A stretch of 64,000 bases of DNA from Facklamia lactis (lineage in GTDB: Bacteria > Bacillota > Bacilli > Lactobacillales > Aerococcaceae). Location: positions 62,001-126,000 of the forward strand of contig NZ_JACBXQ010000006.1 in NCBI RefSeq assembly GCF_015863205.1, in the 5' to 3' direction. The notes under the pieces were generated by a model, which was given only the letters and a program-made list of their open reading frames with translations, made no database searches and had not been told where the DNA came from. The position numbers were made by a program, and so were the translations under genes. Below are positions 43,311 through 51,694 of the stretch, in pieces (within the stretch, counting starts at the first letter, position 1; the number at the start of each line of letters is the position of its first letter).

Positions 43311-44573
43311 CTATAATCCTAATACTCCATAAATAATAGTGGATACAATAGTTAATGAAAGTCCCACTAAGGATTCAAAAGAGATCAACTTCAATCTTTC
43401 TTTAAAGTCCATGGTTACTGAGCCGGCAGTTGCATGGAAAAATGACCCATGTGGCAAGTGATCAAGTACTGTGGCTCCGGCATGAAGCATTGCTGCACCA
43501 CTAATCGGCGATACACCAGAAGCTAAGATTGTTTTCCCAAAAACAGCCGATCCCACTGCAGATCCTGAAGTAGTGGAGGCTGTCGCAGCACTCATAAAGA
43601 TTCCTGCAAGAGGTGCTAATATATAAGCTGGCAACCCTAAACTATTAATACTACTAACCAACAAATCGCCTAAATTTGAATTCGTAATCACACCCGCGAT
43701 TAGACCCGTTCCTAATAAAATAATAGCGACTCCGATCATTTTACTTAATCCATATTCAATATACTTTGTCATATGTTTAAATTGACCTAATATTATCAGA
43801 CCTACTATTCCTCCCAAAGGCAAAGCAATCATTGGATCCACTACTATATTAAAAATTGGACGTAATGCTAACAGCAAAATAGCAATGACCGGACCTGATA
43901 AAGATTTCCAAAGTAGTGGTAGCTCTGTATGGCTTTCCTCATTTTCAATATTTAATGAAATTTTTGAGCCTCTATTCACTACCATCTTTGCCAAGAATGC
44001 AGTCACAAGGAGTCCTATTATTGCAGGAAGTACACCTGCCAGCATCACTTGCGTTAAAGGAGCTCCAAAACCATCTGACACAGCAATTGCATTTGGATTA
44101 GGAGACATAATATTGCCTGATTTTCCTCCACCAATCATAGCTAGAAGAATCGACATTCTCGAATAGCCAAGTTCTCGACCAATTTCTAGAGCGATTGGGG
44201 CAACCGTAATCACTGCAATGTCAATAAAAACACCTACAAATGTTAAAATCATTGTCGCAATAGATAAAGCTAATAAAGCTCTATTTTTTCCTAATGATTT
44301 AATAATAGCTTGGGCAATTGAAGCAGCTGCTCCAGTTTGAATAAGTACTCCTGCAAGAACACCAGCAGCTAAAATCCTTAAAATAGAAGTAACCATGCCT
44401 TGTGCTCCTTCAGTCATTAATGTGACTGTCTCAACCAAACTAGCTCCACCGATGATTCCTCCCGCTAAAGCACCGATAAAAAGAGAATAAAAAGCTGGAA
44501 CTTTTCTAAAAATTAAAATAATTGAAATAATGAGCCCGATAATAGCTCCTAAAGCAGATACTGTGACTTCCAT
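43311..44573 (-). CDS. GntP-family permease (glycerate/gluconate type)
   Basis: This polytopic transporter (about 12 helices) belongs to the GntP family of proton symporters for gluconate, glycerate and related acids. Recognisable pieces are GALAGGIIGGASLVETV, MIGGGKSGNIMSPNPNAIAVS, and the end MLHAGATVLDHLPHGSFFHATAGSV. Its pairing with glycerate kinase suggests glycerate as the substrate. TAGGAGTG precedes the ATG. It is under a promoter with a cre-like site and possibly an attenuated upstream promoter. Confidence 0.92.
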   Translation of the reverse strand: MEVTVSALGAIIGLIISIILIFRKVPAFYSLFIGALAGGIIGGASLVETVTLMTEGAQGMVTSILRILAAGVLAGVLIQTGAAASIAQAIIKSLGKNRALLALSIATMILTFVGVFIDIAVITVAPIALEIGRELGYSRMSILLAMIGGGKSGNIMSPNPNAIAVSDGFGAPLTQVMLAGVLPAIIGLLVTAFLAKMVVNRGSKISLNIENEESHTELPLLWKSLSGPVIAILLLALRPIFNIVVDPMIALPLGGIVGLIILGQFKHMTKYIEYGLSKMIGVAIILLGTGLIAGVITNSNLGDLLVSSINSLGLPAYILAPLAGIFMSAATASTTSGSAVGSAVFGKTILASGVSPISGAAMLHAGATVLDHLPHGSFFHATAGSVTMDFKERLKLISFESLVGLSLTIVSTIIYGVLGL

Positions 44574-44609
44574 TTTTTCACTCCTATCAAATTTTTACTA
44601 CATTCTATT

Positions 44610-44646
44610 ATTATAGCTATAATCAAAAACATAACAAGCGTTTTCA
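44610..44646 (-). promoter_or_regulatory. gntP-family promoter with a cre-like site
   Basis: TATAAT (44615-44610) lies 37 bases before the ATG, with TTGTTA (44637-44632) as a weak -35. TGAAAACGCTTGTT (44646-44633) fits the first 11 bases of the cre consensus exactly and covers the -35. CcpA repression in good sugars is the natural inference. Confidence 0.55.
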
Positions 44647-44659
44647 CATCAGTTTTCAT

Positions 44660-44699
44660 AAAAACGGTGCAGGATCTTCATGTAACCTGCACCGTTTTT
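44660..44699 (-). terminator. Hairpin terminator in the gntP upstream region
   Basis: AAAAACGGTGCAGG pairs perfectly with its complement over a 12-base loop, followed by T5 on the minus strand. It lies directly after a promoter (44742-44714) and upstream of the cre-containing promoter, so it may be an attenuator or end a very short RNA. Confidence 0.85.
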
Positions 44700-44713
44700 A
44701 GTCTTTCAAATTA

Positions 44714-44742
44714 ATTATGATTCCCTTGATTATTATTTTCAA
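44714..44742 (-). promoter_or_regulatory. Additional promoter upstream of the hairpin
   Basis: TTGAAA (44742-44737) and CATAAT (44719-44714) are exactly 17 bases apart on the minus strand. Transcription would begin near 44707, a few bases before the hairpin terminator. Confidence 0.55.
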
Positions 44743-44787
44743 TAGTAGCAAAATCTTAATTAAATTTAGTCGATATTCTATTTATAT

Positions 44788-44818
44788 AAAAAAAGCAACC
44801 TTAAATAATCAAGGATGC
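44788..44818 (-). terminator. Terminator of the tRNA pair
   Basis: GCATCCTT pairs with AAGGTTGC (one mismatch) over an 8-base loop, followed by T7 on the minus strand. It ends the Leu-Arg tRNA transcript. Confidence 0.7.
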
Positions 44819-44831
44819 CCCATCTTCTTTA

Positions 44832-44905
44832 TACACCCGGCAGGATTCGAACCTGCAACCGCCTGATTCGTAGTCAGGTACTCTATCCAGTTGAGCCACG
44901 GGTGC
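44832..44905 (-). tRNA. tRNA-Arg (anticodon ACG)
   Basis: The cloverleaf is complete on the minus strand: acceptor GCACCCG with CGGGTGT, anticodon stem CCTGA/TCAGG around loop CTACGAA (anticodon ACG), and T loop GTTCGAATCC. A34 should be converted to inosine by TadA, encoded at 30100. CCA is not encoded. Confidence 0.95.
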
Positions 44906-44939
44906 AATATCTAATTAAATTAAATCACATAAATGTGAA

Positions 44940-45025
44940 TGCCGAGGGCCGGAATCGAACCGGCACGGTGATCACTCACCGCAGGATTTTAAGTCCTGTG
45001 CGTCTGCCAGTTCCGCCACCCCGGC
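44940..45025 (-). tRNA. tRNA-Leu (anticodon TAA)
   Basis: The minus strand shows a class II tRNA: acceptor GCCGGGG with CCTCGGC, anticodon stem CAGGA/TCCTG around CTTAAAA (anticodon TAA), a long variable arm (CGGTGAGTGATCACCG) and the T loop GTTCGATTCC. CCA is not encoded. It is read just before tRNA-Arg(ACG). Confidence 0.95.
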
Positions 45026-45181
45026 AATAAAAACTGTTCAGATTCAATATTAAATATAATACAATATTCGAGGTATAAAATCAAGGCTATTTTAAAATAA
45101 AATCCGACTATAAAAGGAAATTTTTTTGTTTATTGTAATGTACAACTTTAATAAAACAACATGTCCAAGGAAGGTAATACA
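45026..45181. other. AT-rich intergenic stretch
   Basis: Between the tRNA genes and the decayed frame I see AT-rich DNA with no supported gene. The upstream region of the tRNAs (minus strand) should hold their promoter, but no clear -35/-10 pair stands out. Confidence 0.5.
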
Positions 45182-45427
45182 ATGAAACATTTTTTAGTTG
45201 ACTACCATTTTAATTAGCTTTTTGAAGTCTCTTATTGGTTTATTTTTTGGGATTTCTTCGAAAATATGGTAATCAGAATGATGATGGGGTTATTTATCGA
45301 TGTTGTAATTGATTCAAAAATTAACTGACTTTTTCCACAAGACTCTACAAAAAATTTTAATATATCTGGCCAAACATTTAATGAAAATTTATGGCGTTTA
45401 GATCAACTTTTAAATTTCTCACTCTAA
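45182..45427 (+). pseudogene. Possible decayed short gene with two in-frame stops
   Basis: AAGGAAGG sits a good distance before an ATG at 45182. The frame is interrupted by TAG after 11 codons and TGA about 37 codons later, then runs to TAA overlapping the end of the antiporter gene. Reading through gives plausible amino acid composition (FWDFFENMVIRMMMGLFIDVV, then ISGQTFNENLWRLDQLLNFSL). I do not recognise the family. It may be a remnant, or chance AT-rich DNA. Confidence 0.3.
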
Positions 45428-46591
45428 TAACTGATCTGCATATAAGTCAATAAATAAGGCGCCTAAAGGAGCGGTTATTAAAATTGCTAAAGTCGCTGCA
45501 ACCAAAATCAATTCCCCACTCGCAAAGCCTACCATTAAAGGTATTCCTCCTAACGAAGCTTGAACTGTTGCTTTAGGAATATAGGACCCCATAATAAATA
45601 TTATCTCATGCCTATTGAAACCTGCTCTGAAAATAGATAAAAAAACACCCAACATTCTAAATATTAAGCCTAATCCAATAACCATCAAGACTCTCCATCC
45701 AGCTTTTAAAATATAAAATGGATTAACCGTCACACCTAAGCATGCAAATAAAAAAATCTCTGCATAAGACCAAATTCGATTAAAAACATTAGCCAATTGA
45801 GTAGCTGAATCCGGACACTTTTCTCTTAGAAACAAATGACAGGTTAATACTGCTAACACACCAGAATACGGTATCCAATTATTTATCGGTTTCTCTAACC
45901 CCATCATGACAAGAGACATAGCTATTGATAATATTAATAACATCTCATTCGATAGTTTATAACGTCGACTAATCCAACTCAATATTCCTCCAGTAACTCC
46001 CCCTATTAACATCCCAAAAACTATTGTAATCGGAACAGATAATAACAAACTGGCAGAGAAAGTTCCTTCTTGATTCACTTGCATAAATGCGGCAAATAAC
46101 ACAAATATCAAGATATCATCAGCCGTTCCCCCTGCTAGTATCATTTGAGGAATTCCTTTCTCAGTTCCTTTTTCTCGATCTATTAAGCCTACCATTCTTG
46201 GAACCAGTACAGCCGGAGATACAGCTGCTAACACACTTCCTAGCAAAAGAGATTCTGCATAAGTGATCCCTAATATATAGTGCCCTACTATTCCAATGCC
46301 CAAAATTTCTAATAAAGCTGGTATGAAACACATTAAAACCGCTGGTTTTCCTACTTTTAATAAATCTCGGTAATCTAATGTCAAACCAGCTTTAATAAGA
46401 ATAATCATTAGCGCTATCTGTCGAACTTCTCCTGCTATCTTTAATAAATTTTCATCTAGAATATCCAACATAGAAGGACCTAAAACAATTCCAATTAACA
46501 AGTAAGCAACTAATCTTGGAATTCCTATCCTTTGTATGAACGAACCACTTAACCAGCCCAAAAACATTATCAAACCTAAACCTAATAACAT
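45419..46591 (-). CDS. Monovalent cation:proton antiporter (CPA family)
   Basis: This membrane protein of about 12 helices exchanges Na+ or K+ for protons. The CPA features are the N-terminal IQRIGIPRLVAYLLIGIVLGPSML, the LLLGSVLAAVSPAVLVPRMVG helix and the paired acidic residues in GGTADDILIFVLF, which form the ion site. The C-terminus lacks a large regulatory domain. GAGGAGG precedes ATG 46591; an upstream in-frame start at 46630 falls in the leader hairpin. Its leader has an attenuator-like terminator. The ion specificity is inferred from family. Confidence 0.88.
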   Translation of the reverse strand: MLLGLGLIMFLGWLSGSFIQRIGIPRLVAYLLIGIVLGPSMLDILDENLLKIAGEVRQIALMIILIKAGLTLDYRDLLKVGKPAVLMCFIPALLEILGIGIVGHYILGITYAESLLLGSVLAAVSPAVLVPRMVGLIDREKGTEKGIPQMILAGGTADDILIFVLFAAFMQVNQEGTFSASLLLSVPITIVFGMLIGGVTGGILSWISRRYKLSNEMLLILSIAMSLVMMGLEKPINNWIPYSGVLAVLTCHLFLREKCPDSATQLANVFNRIWSYAEIFLFACLGVTVNPFYILKAGWRVLMVIGLGLIFRMLGVFLSIFRAGFNRHEIIFIMGSYIPKATVQASLGGIPLMVGFASGELILVAATLAILITAPLGALFIDLYADQLLE

Positions 46592-46604
46592 AATCAACCT
46601 CCTC

Positions 46605-46648
46605 AAAATAAAAAGACTTCTGCATAGCAAAAAAAGCCTGCAGAAGTC
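46605..46648 (-). terminator. Attenuator-like terminator in the antiporter leader
   Basis: GACTTCTGCA pairs with TGCAGAAGTC across a 14-base loop and is followed by TTTTTATTTT, directly before the GAGGAGG ribosome site of the antiporter. It lies downstream of the likely promoter, so it can only act as a conditional terminator or a translation-control hairpin. Confidence 0.65.
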
Positions 46649-46928
46649 ATCAATCTAAATCAGATGGTTTATCTATCTTTTCAATAGAAAGGAAGAACTT
46701 CATTTCCCTTTTATTATCATAAACATAGATGTTATAGATCACAATAACAAATTGCAACTCATATCCTTCACTGTTAATTTTTGTTCAAGCAAGATCTTAA
46801 AAAATAGCATCGTAAAAGTTTTTTCTTTTTATTTACAGTTAAACAATGAGATACTTTTTTCATCTGCTTTTACTGATCAATACATTTACATTAAATCAAT
46901 ATTTTTCAAATATACTCTATATAAACAA
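46649..46928 (-). promoter_or_regulatory. Promoter and leader region of the antiporter
   Basis: TTGTGA (46744-46739) and TATGAT (46721-46716) are 17 bases apart on the minus strand, so transcription should start near 46709 and leave about 118 bases of leader. The leader has several short complementary segments but no riboswitch class that I recognise. The rest, 46745-46928, is AT-rich with no supported gene. Confidence 0.5.
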
Positions 46929-48092
46929 CTAGCCATTAAATAATTCTGTCTGACGGATTCGAGCAAAAGCTTGGCGAATCACTGAATCATCCACTGTAAT
47001 TGCAAAACGGATATAACCCTCTCCACTTTCCTCTCCAAAAGCAGTTCCTGGTAGAACAACAATATGAGCATTTTCCAACAGATACTCAGCTACCTCTTCC
47101 GCTGTCATTCCTGTTTGTTTGATATTTACAAATGCATATATCGTTCCCATTGGTTCCAACATACTCATCTTAGGTGTTTGACACACTTCTTCATAGAGGA
47201 TATTCAAACGTGAGCGATATTCTGCCAGCATGGGTGCTTGAATTCGTTCTTTATCCTTTAAAGCGTGCAAAGCTGCTCTTTGAGAAATGGAAGGTGCAGT
47301 AAATACATTATTTTCATTAATATTACGAACAATATCAATCAAGGATTTTGGTGCAGCGATGAACCCAATTCTCCACCCCGTCATAGCATAATCTTTAGAA
47401 AAACTACCGATTACTATCGTTCGTTCTTTCATACCTGGAATTGAAACAATCGGAACAAAAGACGATTTATAACTATAAAGGGTGTAGATATCATCACTAA
47501 TAACAACAATATCTCGGTCCTGACAAATCTTAGAGATAGCCTCAAGGTTCTCTCTAGAAAAACAGGCTCCTGTTGGATTATTAGGAGTATTAATGATAAT
47601 CGCTTTTGTCTTATCCGTAATCTTTGCTTCAAGTCTTTTGGGATCAATTTGAAATAAGTCTTCCTCATAAGTTGGAACTGTCGTAGGGATTCCTCGAGTC
47701 AGGAGAACTTGTTGGGGATAAGGTGTAAAGTATGGTTCATGGAGAATAATTTCCTCCCCATCATTGGTAATCGATTCCAGAGCCAACCACATAGCATGAC
47801 ATCCAGATGTTGTTACCATAATTTCATCAGTTGAATATTTCACACCATAATTATCTGCCAAATTTTCAACTAAGGCTTGCCTTAATTCAATATCTCCTTG
47901 AAAACTAGTGTAATGAGTATGTCCATCTAAGGCATCCTGCATGGTCTTACGAATCACTTCACCATCAGTTGTTATATCCGGATCTCCCAAACTAAAGTCA
48001 ATCACATCGTCATAGCGATCTAAAAGGAAATCACTATTACCCATTGGTGTGGAAAAATCTTCTTGATATCTTTCTGCTATATATTTCTTCAT
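46929..48092 (-). CDS. PLP-dependent aminotransferase
   Basis: This fold-type I aminotransferase has FSLGDPDITTDGEV near the start, the NTPNNPTGACFSREN substrate loop, SDDIYTLY for PLP contact, and the Schiff-base lysine in GSFSKDYAMTGWRIGF. IRFAITVDD marks the C-terminal arginine region. It differs from the aminotransferase at 10.4 kb. It lies 26 bases after the YjiH-like gene, so the pair may be one transcript; amino acid transport coupled to deamination is a reasonable guess. The substrate is unknown. Confidence 0.88.
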   Translation of the reverse strand: MKKYIAERYQEDFSTPMGNSDFLLDRYDDVIDFSLGDPDITTDGEVIRKTMQDALDGHTHYTSFQGDIELRQALVENLADNYGVKYSTDEIMVTTSGCHAMWLALESITNDGEEIILHEPYFTPYPQQVLLTRGIPTTVPTYEEDLFQIDPKRLEAKITDKTKAIIINTPNNPTGACFSRENLEAISKICQDRDIVVISDDIYTLYSYKSSFVPIVSIPGMKERTIVIGSFSKDYAMTGWRIGFIAAPKSLIDIVRNINENNVFTAPSISQRAALHALKDKERIQAPMLAEYRSRLNILYEEVCQTPKMSMLEPMGTIYAFVNIKQTGMTAEEVAEYLLENAHIVVLPGTAFGEESGEGYIRFAITVDDSVIRQAFARIRQTELFNG

Positions 48093-48118
48093 TATTTATC
48101 ATCTCAATTTCTATTAAT

Positions 48119-49507
48119 CTATAAAAATAAATGAGCAAGTAATACTGCTAATGGTAAAGTAATAATCGTACGTTCAACAAAGATTATGAACAAATCTTTT
48201 AAATCTAAAGGTATTTCAGAATTTAATATAACCGCTCCAGTTTCAGACATATAAATCAATTGTGAAAAAGACATAACGCCCACTACAAACCGTGTCAATT
48301 CTGACGAAACACTGCTTACGATAACACTCGGCAAAAACATATCTGCAAAACCTAGAAGAGTTGCCTGTGAAGCCAAACTGGCTTCCGGCACTTGCAGCAA
48401 CTTAAAAATAGGTATTAAAGGAACAGCTAGCCATTCAAAAATAGGTGTATACTCTGTCAATATTAAAGCGAAAGTTCCCCAACACATTACTAATGGCATC
48501 AGAGTAACATAAACATCAATCACTGTCATAATCCCATCTTTAATAATCTCACCAAGACTATTAGCTGTTTCTGCTTTAGCGTATCCATTAGCCAAAGCCC
48601 ACTCGAATTGACTATAGTTTTCAGGTACCTCTTCGTTAATTTGTTTACCTGCTTTAGGATGATAGACATCTTCTTTTATAGTTAATGGCCAAATTCTCGG
48701 TAGAATTACAGCAGCTACCAGACTTACTAAACAGATTGTCAGATAAAATTGAGGGAAATACTGAGCCAAATCAAGAAAATTAGCAACCACTACCGCAAAG
48801 GGTAAACTAACAAGAGAGAAACAAACGGCAATAATAGAAGCTTCCTTTGCAGTATAATAACCTTGCTTATACTGCTTATCCGTTAAAACAACCCCCACTG
48901 GACCACTACCAATCCAAGAGGTAATCCCATCAATAGCTGCTCTGCCTGGAACTCTAAAAAGAGGCCTCATTATTCTTCTTATCATGGTTCCAAAGAAATC
49001 CATCAAACCAAAATTCATTAGAAACGGTAAGAAAAAGCCACTAAAGAAAAACCATGTTGCTAGAGTTGGCATTAAATCAAAAATCATGGTTCCACCAGTC
49101 GCTCTGGAATAAATAACTTCACTTCCTATTGAATAATAGGTCACTATTGCAAAAATTGCTCCTATGACTCTAAAAAATAACCACAATGGGGTAACAACAA
49201 ATAATTTATTCCAAATAGAATCTTTTTTGATAAATTGCGGCTTGAAAATTGTACAAAACATAGTAACAACCGCACTAACAACAATCACCCAGGTCATAAA
49301 GAAAGGCAAAGACTCACCAATTGCAACTTTCCCCATCTCAGCCATAGCTCCAACACCAATCGTAAAATTGCTACCTAATGCTTCAATATTTAGAATTGTT
49401 CCCCATTGTAACGGAATCACAAATAAAAACAAACCTAAAAGGGATGGAAGAAAAAATTTTATTTTTTGCGATAGCGTGTACTGTTTTTTCTCACTATAAT
49501 TCATCAT
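48119..49507 (-). CDS. YjiH-family membrane protein with nucleoside-recognition (Gate) domain
   Basis: This is a polytopic membrane protein with about ten hydrophobic helices. The central part (GPVGVVLTDKQYKQGYYTAKEASIIAVCFS) resembles the Gate domain shared by SpmA/SpmB, FeoB and nucleoside transporters, and the start FFLPSLLGLFLFVIPLQW matches YjiH-type proteins. YjiH function is not established; transport of an amino acid or its product fits the downstream aminotransferase. Two adjacent ATG codons (49507, 49504) follow AAAGGGAG; the second has the better spacing. Confidence 0.85.
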   Translation of the reverse strand: MMNYSEKKQYTLSQKIKFFLPSLLGLFLFVIPLQWGTILNIEALGSNFTIGVGAMAEMGKVAIGESLPFFMTWVIVVSAVVTMFCTIFKPQFIKKDSIWNKLFVVTPLWLFFRVIGAIFAIVTYYSIGSEVIYSRATGGTMIFDLMPTLATWFFFSGFFLPFLMNFGLMDFFGTMIRRIMRPLFRVPGRAAIDGITSWIGSGPVGVVLTDKQYKQGYYTAKEASIIAVCFSLVSLPFAVVVANFLDLAQYFPQFYLTICLVSLVAAVILPRIWPLTIKEDVYHPKAGKQINEEVPENYSQFEWALANGYAKAETANSLGEIIKDGIMTVIDVYVTLMPLVMCWGTFALILTEYTPIFEWLAVPLIPIFKLLQVPEASLASQATLLGFADMFLPSVIVSSVSSELTRFVVGVMSFSQLIYMSETGAVILNSEIPLDLKDLFIIFVERTIITLPLAVLLAHLFL

Positions 49508-49648
49508 AAACTCCCTTTCTCAAAATTAATATAAGAGTAGTGTAGCAAAGTATGAAAGGTCTTTTCAACAAAAAATTAGAATCACTCGTCATTTTTTAAT
49601 TTAATTCTTACTTTATCTTTGGTTTATATATAAAATAGTACCTCTAAA

Positions 49649-49682
49649 AGCCCTATTATAGCTAAAAGGCTATAATAGGGCT
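49649..49682 (-). terminator. Terminator of the opp operon
   Basis: AGCCCTATTATAGC pairs perfectly with GCTATAATAGGGCT across a short loop just after the oppF stop, with a T stretch beyond on the minus strand. Confidence 0.88.
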
Positions 49683-49694
49683 AATATATTTTAT

Positions 49695-50708
49695 CTAAAC
49701 TTTTTGGGGCTCAGGAAACTCGACATGTGATTGCATTTCTATATGATTATATAAATGACAGGCTACAAAGTGTTCAGGCTCTACCTCTCTTAATTCCACT
49801 GGAGTCTCTTTACAGATATCCATACAATACTTACACCTACCCGCAAAACGGCAACCTTTTGGCGGATTAACCGGACTTGGTACATCCCCTTCCAGAAATA
49901 TCCTTTCTCTTTTTACACCCACTTTTGGTATAGGAATCGCTGATAATAGTGCTCTTGTATAGGGATGAAGCGGATTTTCAAAAATTCGTTCATAAGTCCC
50001 CAATTCCACAATTTGGCCTAAATACATCACTGCAATCCGATCTGAAATATGTCGGACTACCGACAAATCATGCGAAATAAATAGATAGGTTAATCCTAAT
50101 TCTTCTTGCAGACGATCCATTAAGTTTAATATCTGCGCTTGAATAGAAACATCCAATGCTGATACAGGCTCGTCTAAGACTAAAAATTTTGGTTCAAGAA
50201 TTAAGGCTCTCGCAATCCCTATCCTTTGACGCCTCCCACCATCTAACTCATGTGGAAAAGATCCAGCTAATCTGCGAGCTAACCCCACTGTTTCCATCAT
50301 ACGATAAACTTTTTCTTCTAATTGTTTTTGACTACCTGCTAAACCGTTAACTCTTAAAGGCTCAGCTATTAAATCAAAAGTACTCATTCGTGGATTTAGT
50401 GAAGAATATGGATCTTGGAATACAATCTGCATTTCTTGACGCATTTTTCGCATTTCCTTTAAACCTTTATATTCAAGTATATTTTTACCTTCTAAAAATA
50501 TTTCACCTGAAGTCGGTTCATGCAAACGAATGATAGCTCTACCTGCAGTAGACTTACCACAACCTGATTCTCCAACAAGTCCCAACGTTTCTCCACGTTT
50601 TATATCGAAACTAATATTATCTACAGCATGTAAATCTCCGGCTTTCGTAGGAAAATATTTTTTTAAATTACGAACACTAATTAAAATCTCTTTATTATTA
50701 TCTTTCAT
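49695..50708 (-). CDS. oppF: Peptide ABC transporter ATP-binding protein OppF
   Basis: This is the second ATPase of the peptide importer. Walker A is GESGCGKST, the signature reads [14 protein letters not shown] (the usual SGGQ is changed to DGGR), and Walker B is [14 protein letters not shown]. The C-terminal oligopeptide extension with Cys motif ([14 protein letters not shown]) resembles the Fe-S-binding end of OppF/DppF. ATG 50708 overlaps the oppD stop by 11 bases; a longer in-frame start at 50729 is less likely. The altered signature is unusual and worth noting. Confidence 0.94.
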   Translation of the reverse strand: MKDNNKEILISVRNLKKYFPTKAGDLHAVDNISFDIKRGETLGLVGESGCGKSTAGRAIIRLHEPTSGEIFLEGKNILEYKGLKEMRKMRQEMQIVFQDPYSSLNPRMSTFDLIAEPLRVNGLAGSQKQLEEKVYRMMETVGLARRLAGSFPHELDGGRRQRIGIARALILEPKFLVLDEPVSALDVSIQAQILNLMDRLQEELGLTYLFISHDLSVVRHISDRIAVMYLGQIVELGTYERIFENPLHPYTRALLSAIPIPKVGVKRERIFLEGDVPSPVNPPKGCRFAGRCKYCMDICKETPVELREVEPEHFVACHLYNHIEMQSHVEFPEPQKV

Positions 50709-51684
50709 GCTTCTCATTCCCTTCATCATTATATAAGTGACAAGCTACATAATGACCTGGCCTAGCCTCTCTAAACTCAGGGAACTTATGCTTACATATT
50801 TCCATACAATGTTTACATCTCGGATGAAAACGACACCCACTAGGCAAATCAGAAGGATCGGGTGTAGTCCCAGGAATAACTCTTAGTTGATCGAGATCCT
50901 CATCAATACTTGGGATCGAATCGAATAAGCCACGAGTATAAGGATGAAGTGGTTCTGCATAGAGATTCTCTACTGATGCATGTTCAACAACTGATCCCGC
51001 ATAGATAACTGACACAAAGTCACAAATTTCTGCCACTACACCCAAATCATGAGTAATTAAGATCATCGATGTCCCATATTTATCTTTTAAATCTTTCATC
51101 AACTCAAGCACTTGTGCCTGAATCGTCACATCTAAAGCAGTAGTTGGTTCATCTGCAATAATTAATTCTGGATTACAAGATAATGCCATAGCAATTACAA
51201 CTCTCTGCTTCATCCCCCCAGAGAATTGATGAGGATAGTCATTAATGCGTTCTTTTCTAATTCCTACAAGCTCTAGCATTTCTTCTGTTTTAGCTATGAG
51301 CTCATCCTTATCTAAATCTTGATGAAGTTCAATTACTTCCTTAATTTGATCGCCAACCGTCATGATAGGATTTAACGATGTCATAGGATCTTGGAAAATC
51401 ATCGAAATTTTATTGCCACGAATATTAAACATATCTTTTTCTTTAACTTGCATTAAGTCTGTCTCTTCTAAAATGATTTCACCAGAGGTAATCTTTCCCG
51501 GAGGGTCTTGAATCAACTGCATAACAGCCAAAGCTGTGGTTGTTTTTCCTGCTCCAGTCTCGCCTACTAGACCCAATGTTTCTTTTTTACCTATTTTTAA
51601 GTTTAAATTATTCACAGCATACACGGTGCCTGAATCTGTTTCATACTGAACACTCACATTTCTTAAATCTAATAATTCAACCAT
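50698..51684 (-). CDS. oppD: Peptide ABC transporter ATP-binding protein OppD
   Basis: The first ATPase of the pair has Walker [10 protein letters not shown], signature [16 protein letters not shown], Walker [19 protein letters not shown], and the C-terminal oligopeptide motif with cysteines [14 protein letters not shown]. It couples ATP hydrolysis to OppB/OppC. It ends by overlapping oppF and begins 10 bases after oppC. Length (328 residues) is typical. Confidence 0.95.
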   Translation of the reverse strand: MVELLDLRNVSVQYETDSGTVYAVNNLNLKIGKKETLGLVGETGAGKTTTALAVMQLIQDPPGKITSGEIILEETDLMQVKEKDMFNIRGNKISMIFQDPMTSLNPIMTVGDQIKEVIELHQDLDKDELIAKTEEMLELVGIRKERINDYPHQFSGGMKQRVVIAMALSCNPELIIADEPTTALDVTIQAQVLELMKDLKDKYGTSMILITHDLGVVAEICDFVSVIYAGSVVEHASVENLYAEPLHPYTRGLFDSIPSIDEDLDQLRVIPGTTPDPSDLPSGCRFHPRCKHCMEICKHKFPEFREARPGHYVACHLYNDEGNEKHER

Positions 51685-51694
51685 CTCTATCCCC

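Noticed and set aside
44815-45030. 71-residue plus-strand open frame reading GRIRTCNRLIRSQ and similar
   Set aside because: It is the antisense of the tRNA-Arg(ACG) and tRNA-Leu(TAA) genes; tRNA antisense frames commonly give such false proteins.
46752-46943. 63-residue plus-strand frame in the antiporter leader
   Set aside because: No ribosome site, AT-rich composition and no recognisable sequence; it overlaps the antiporter leader and the downstream aminotransferase gene end.
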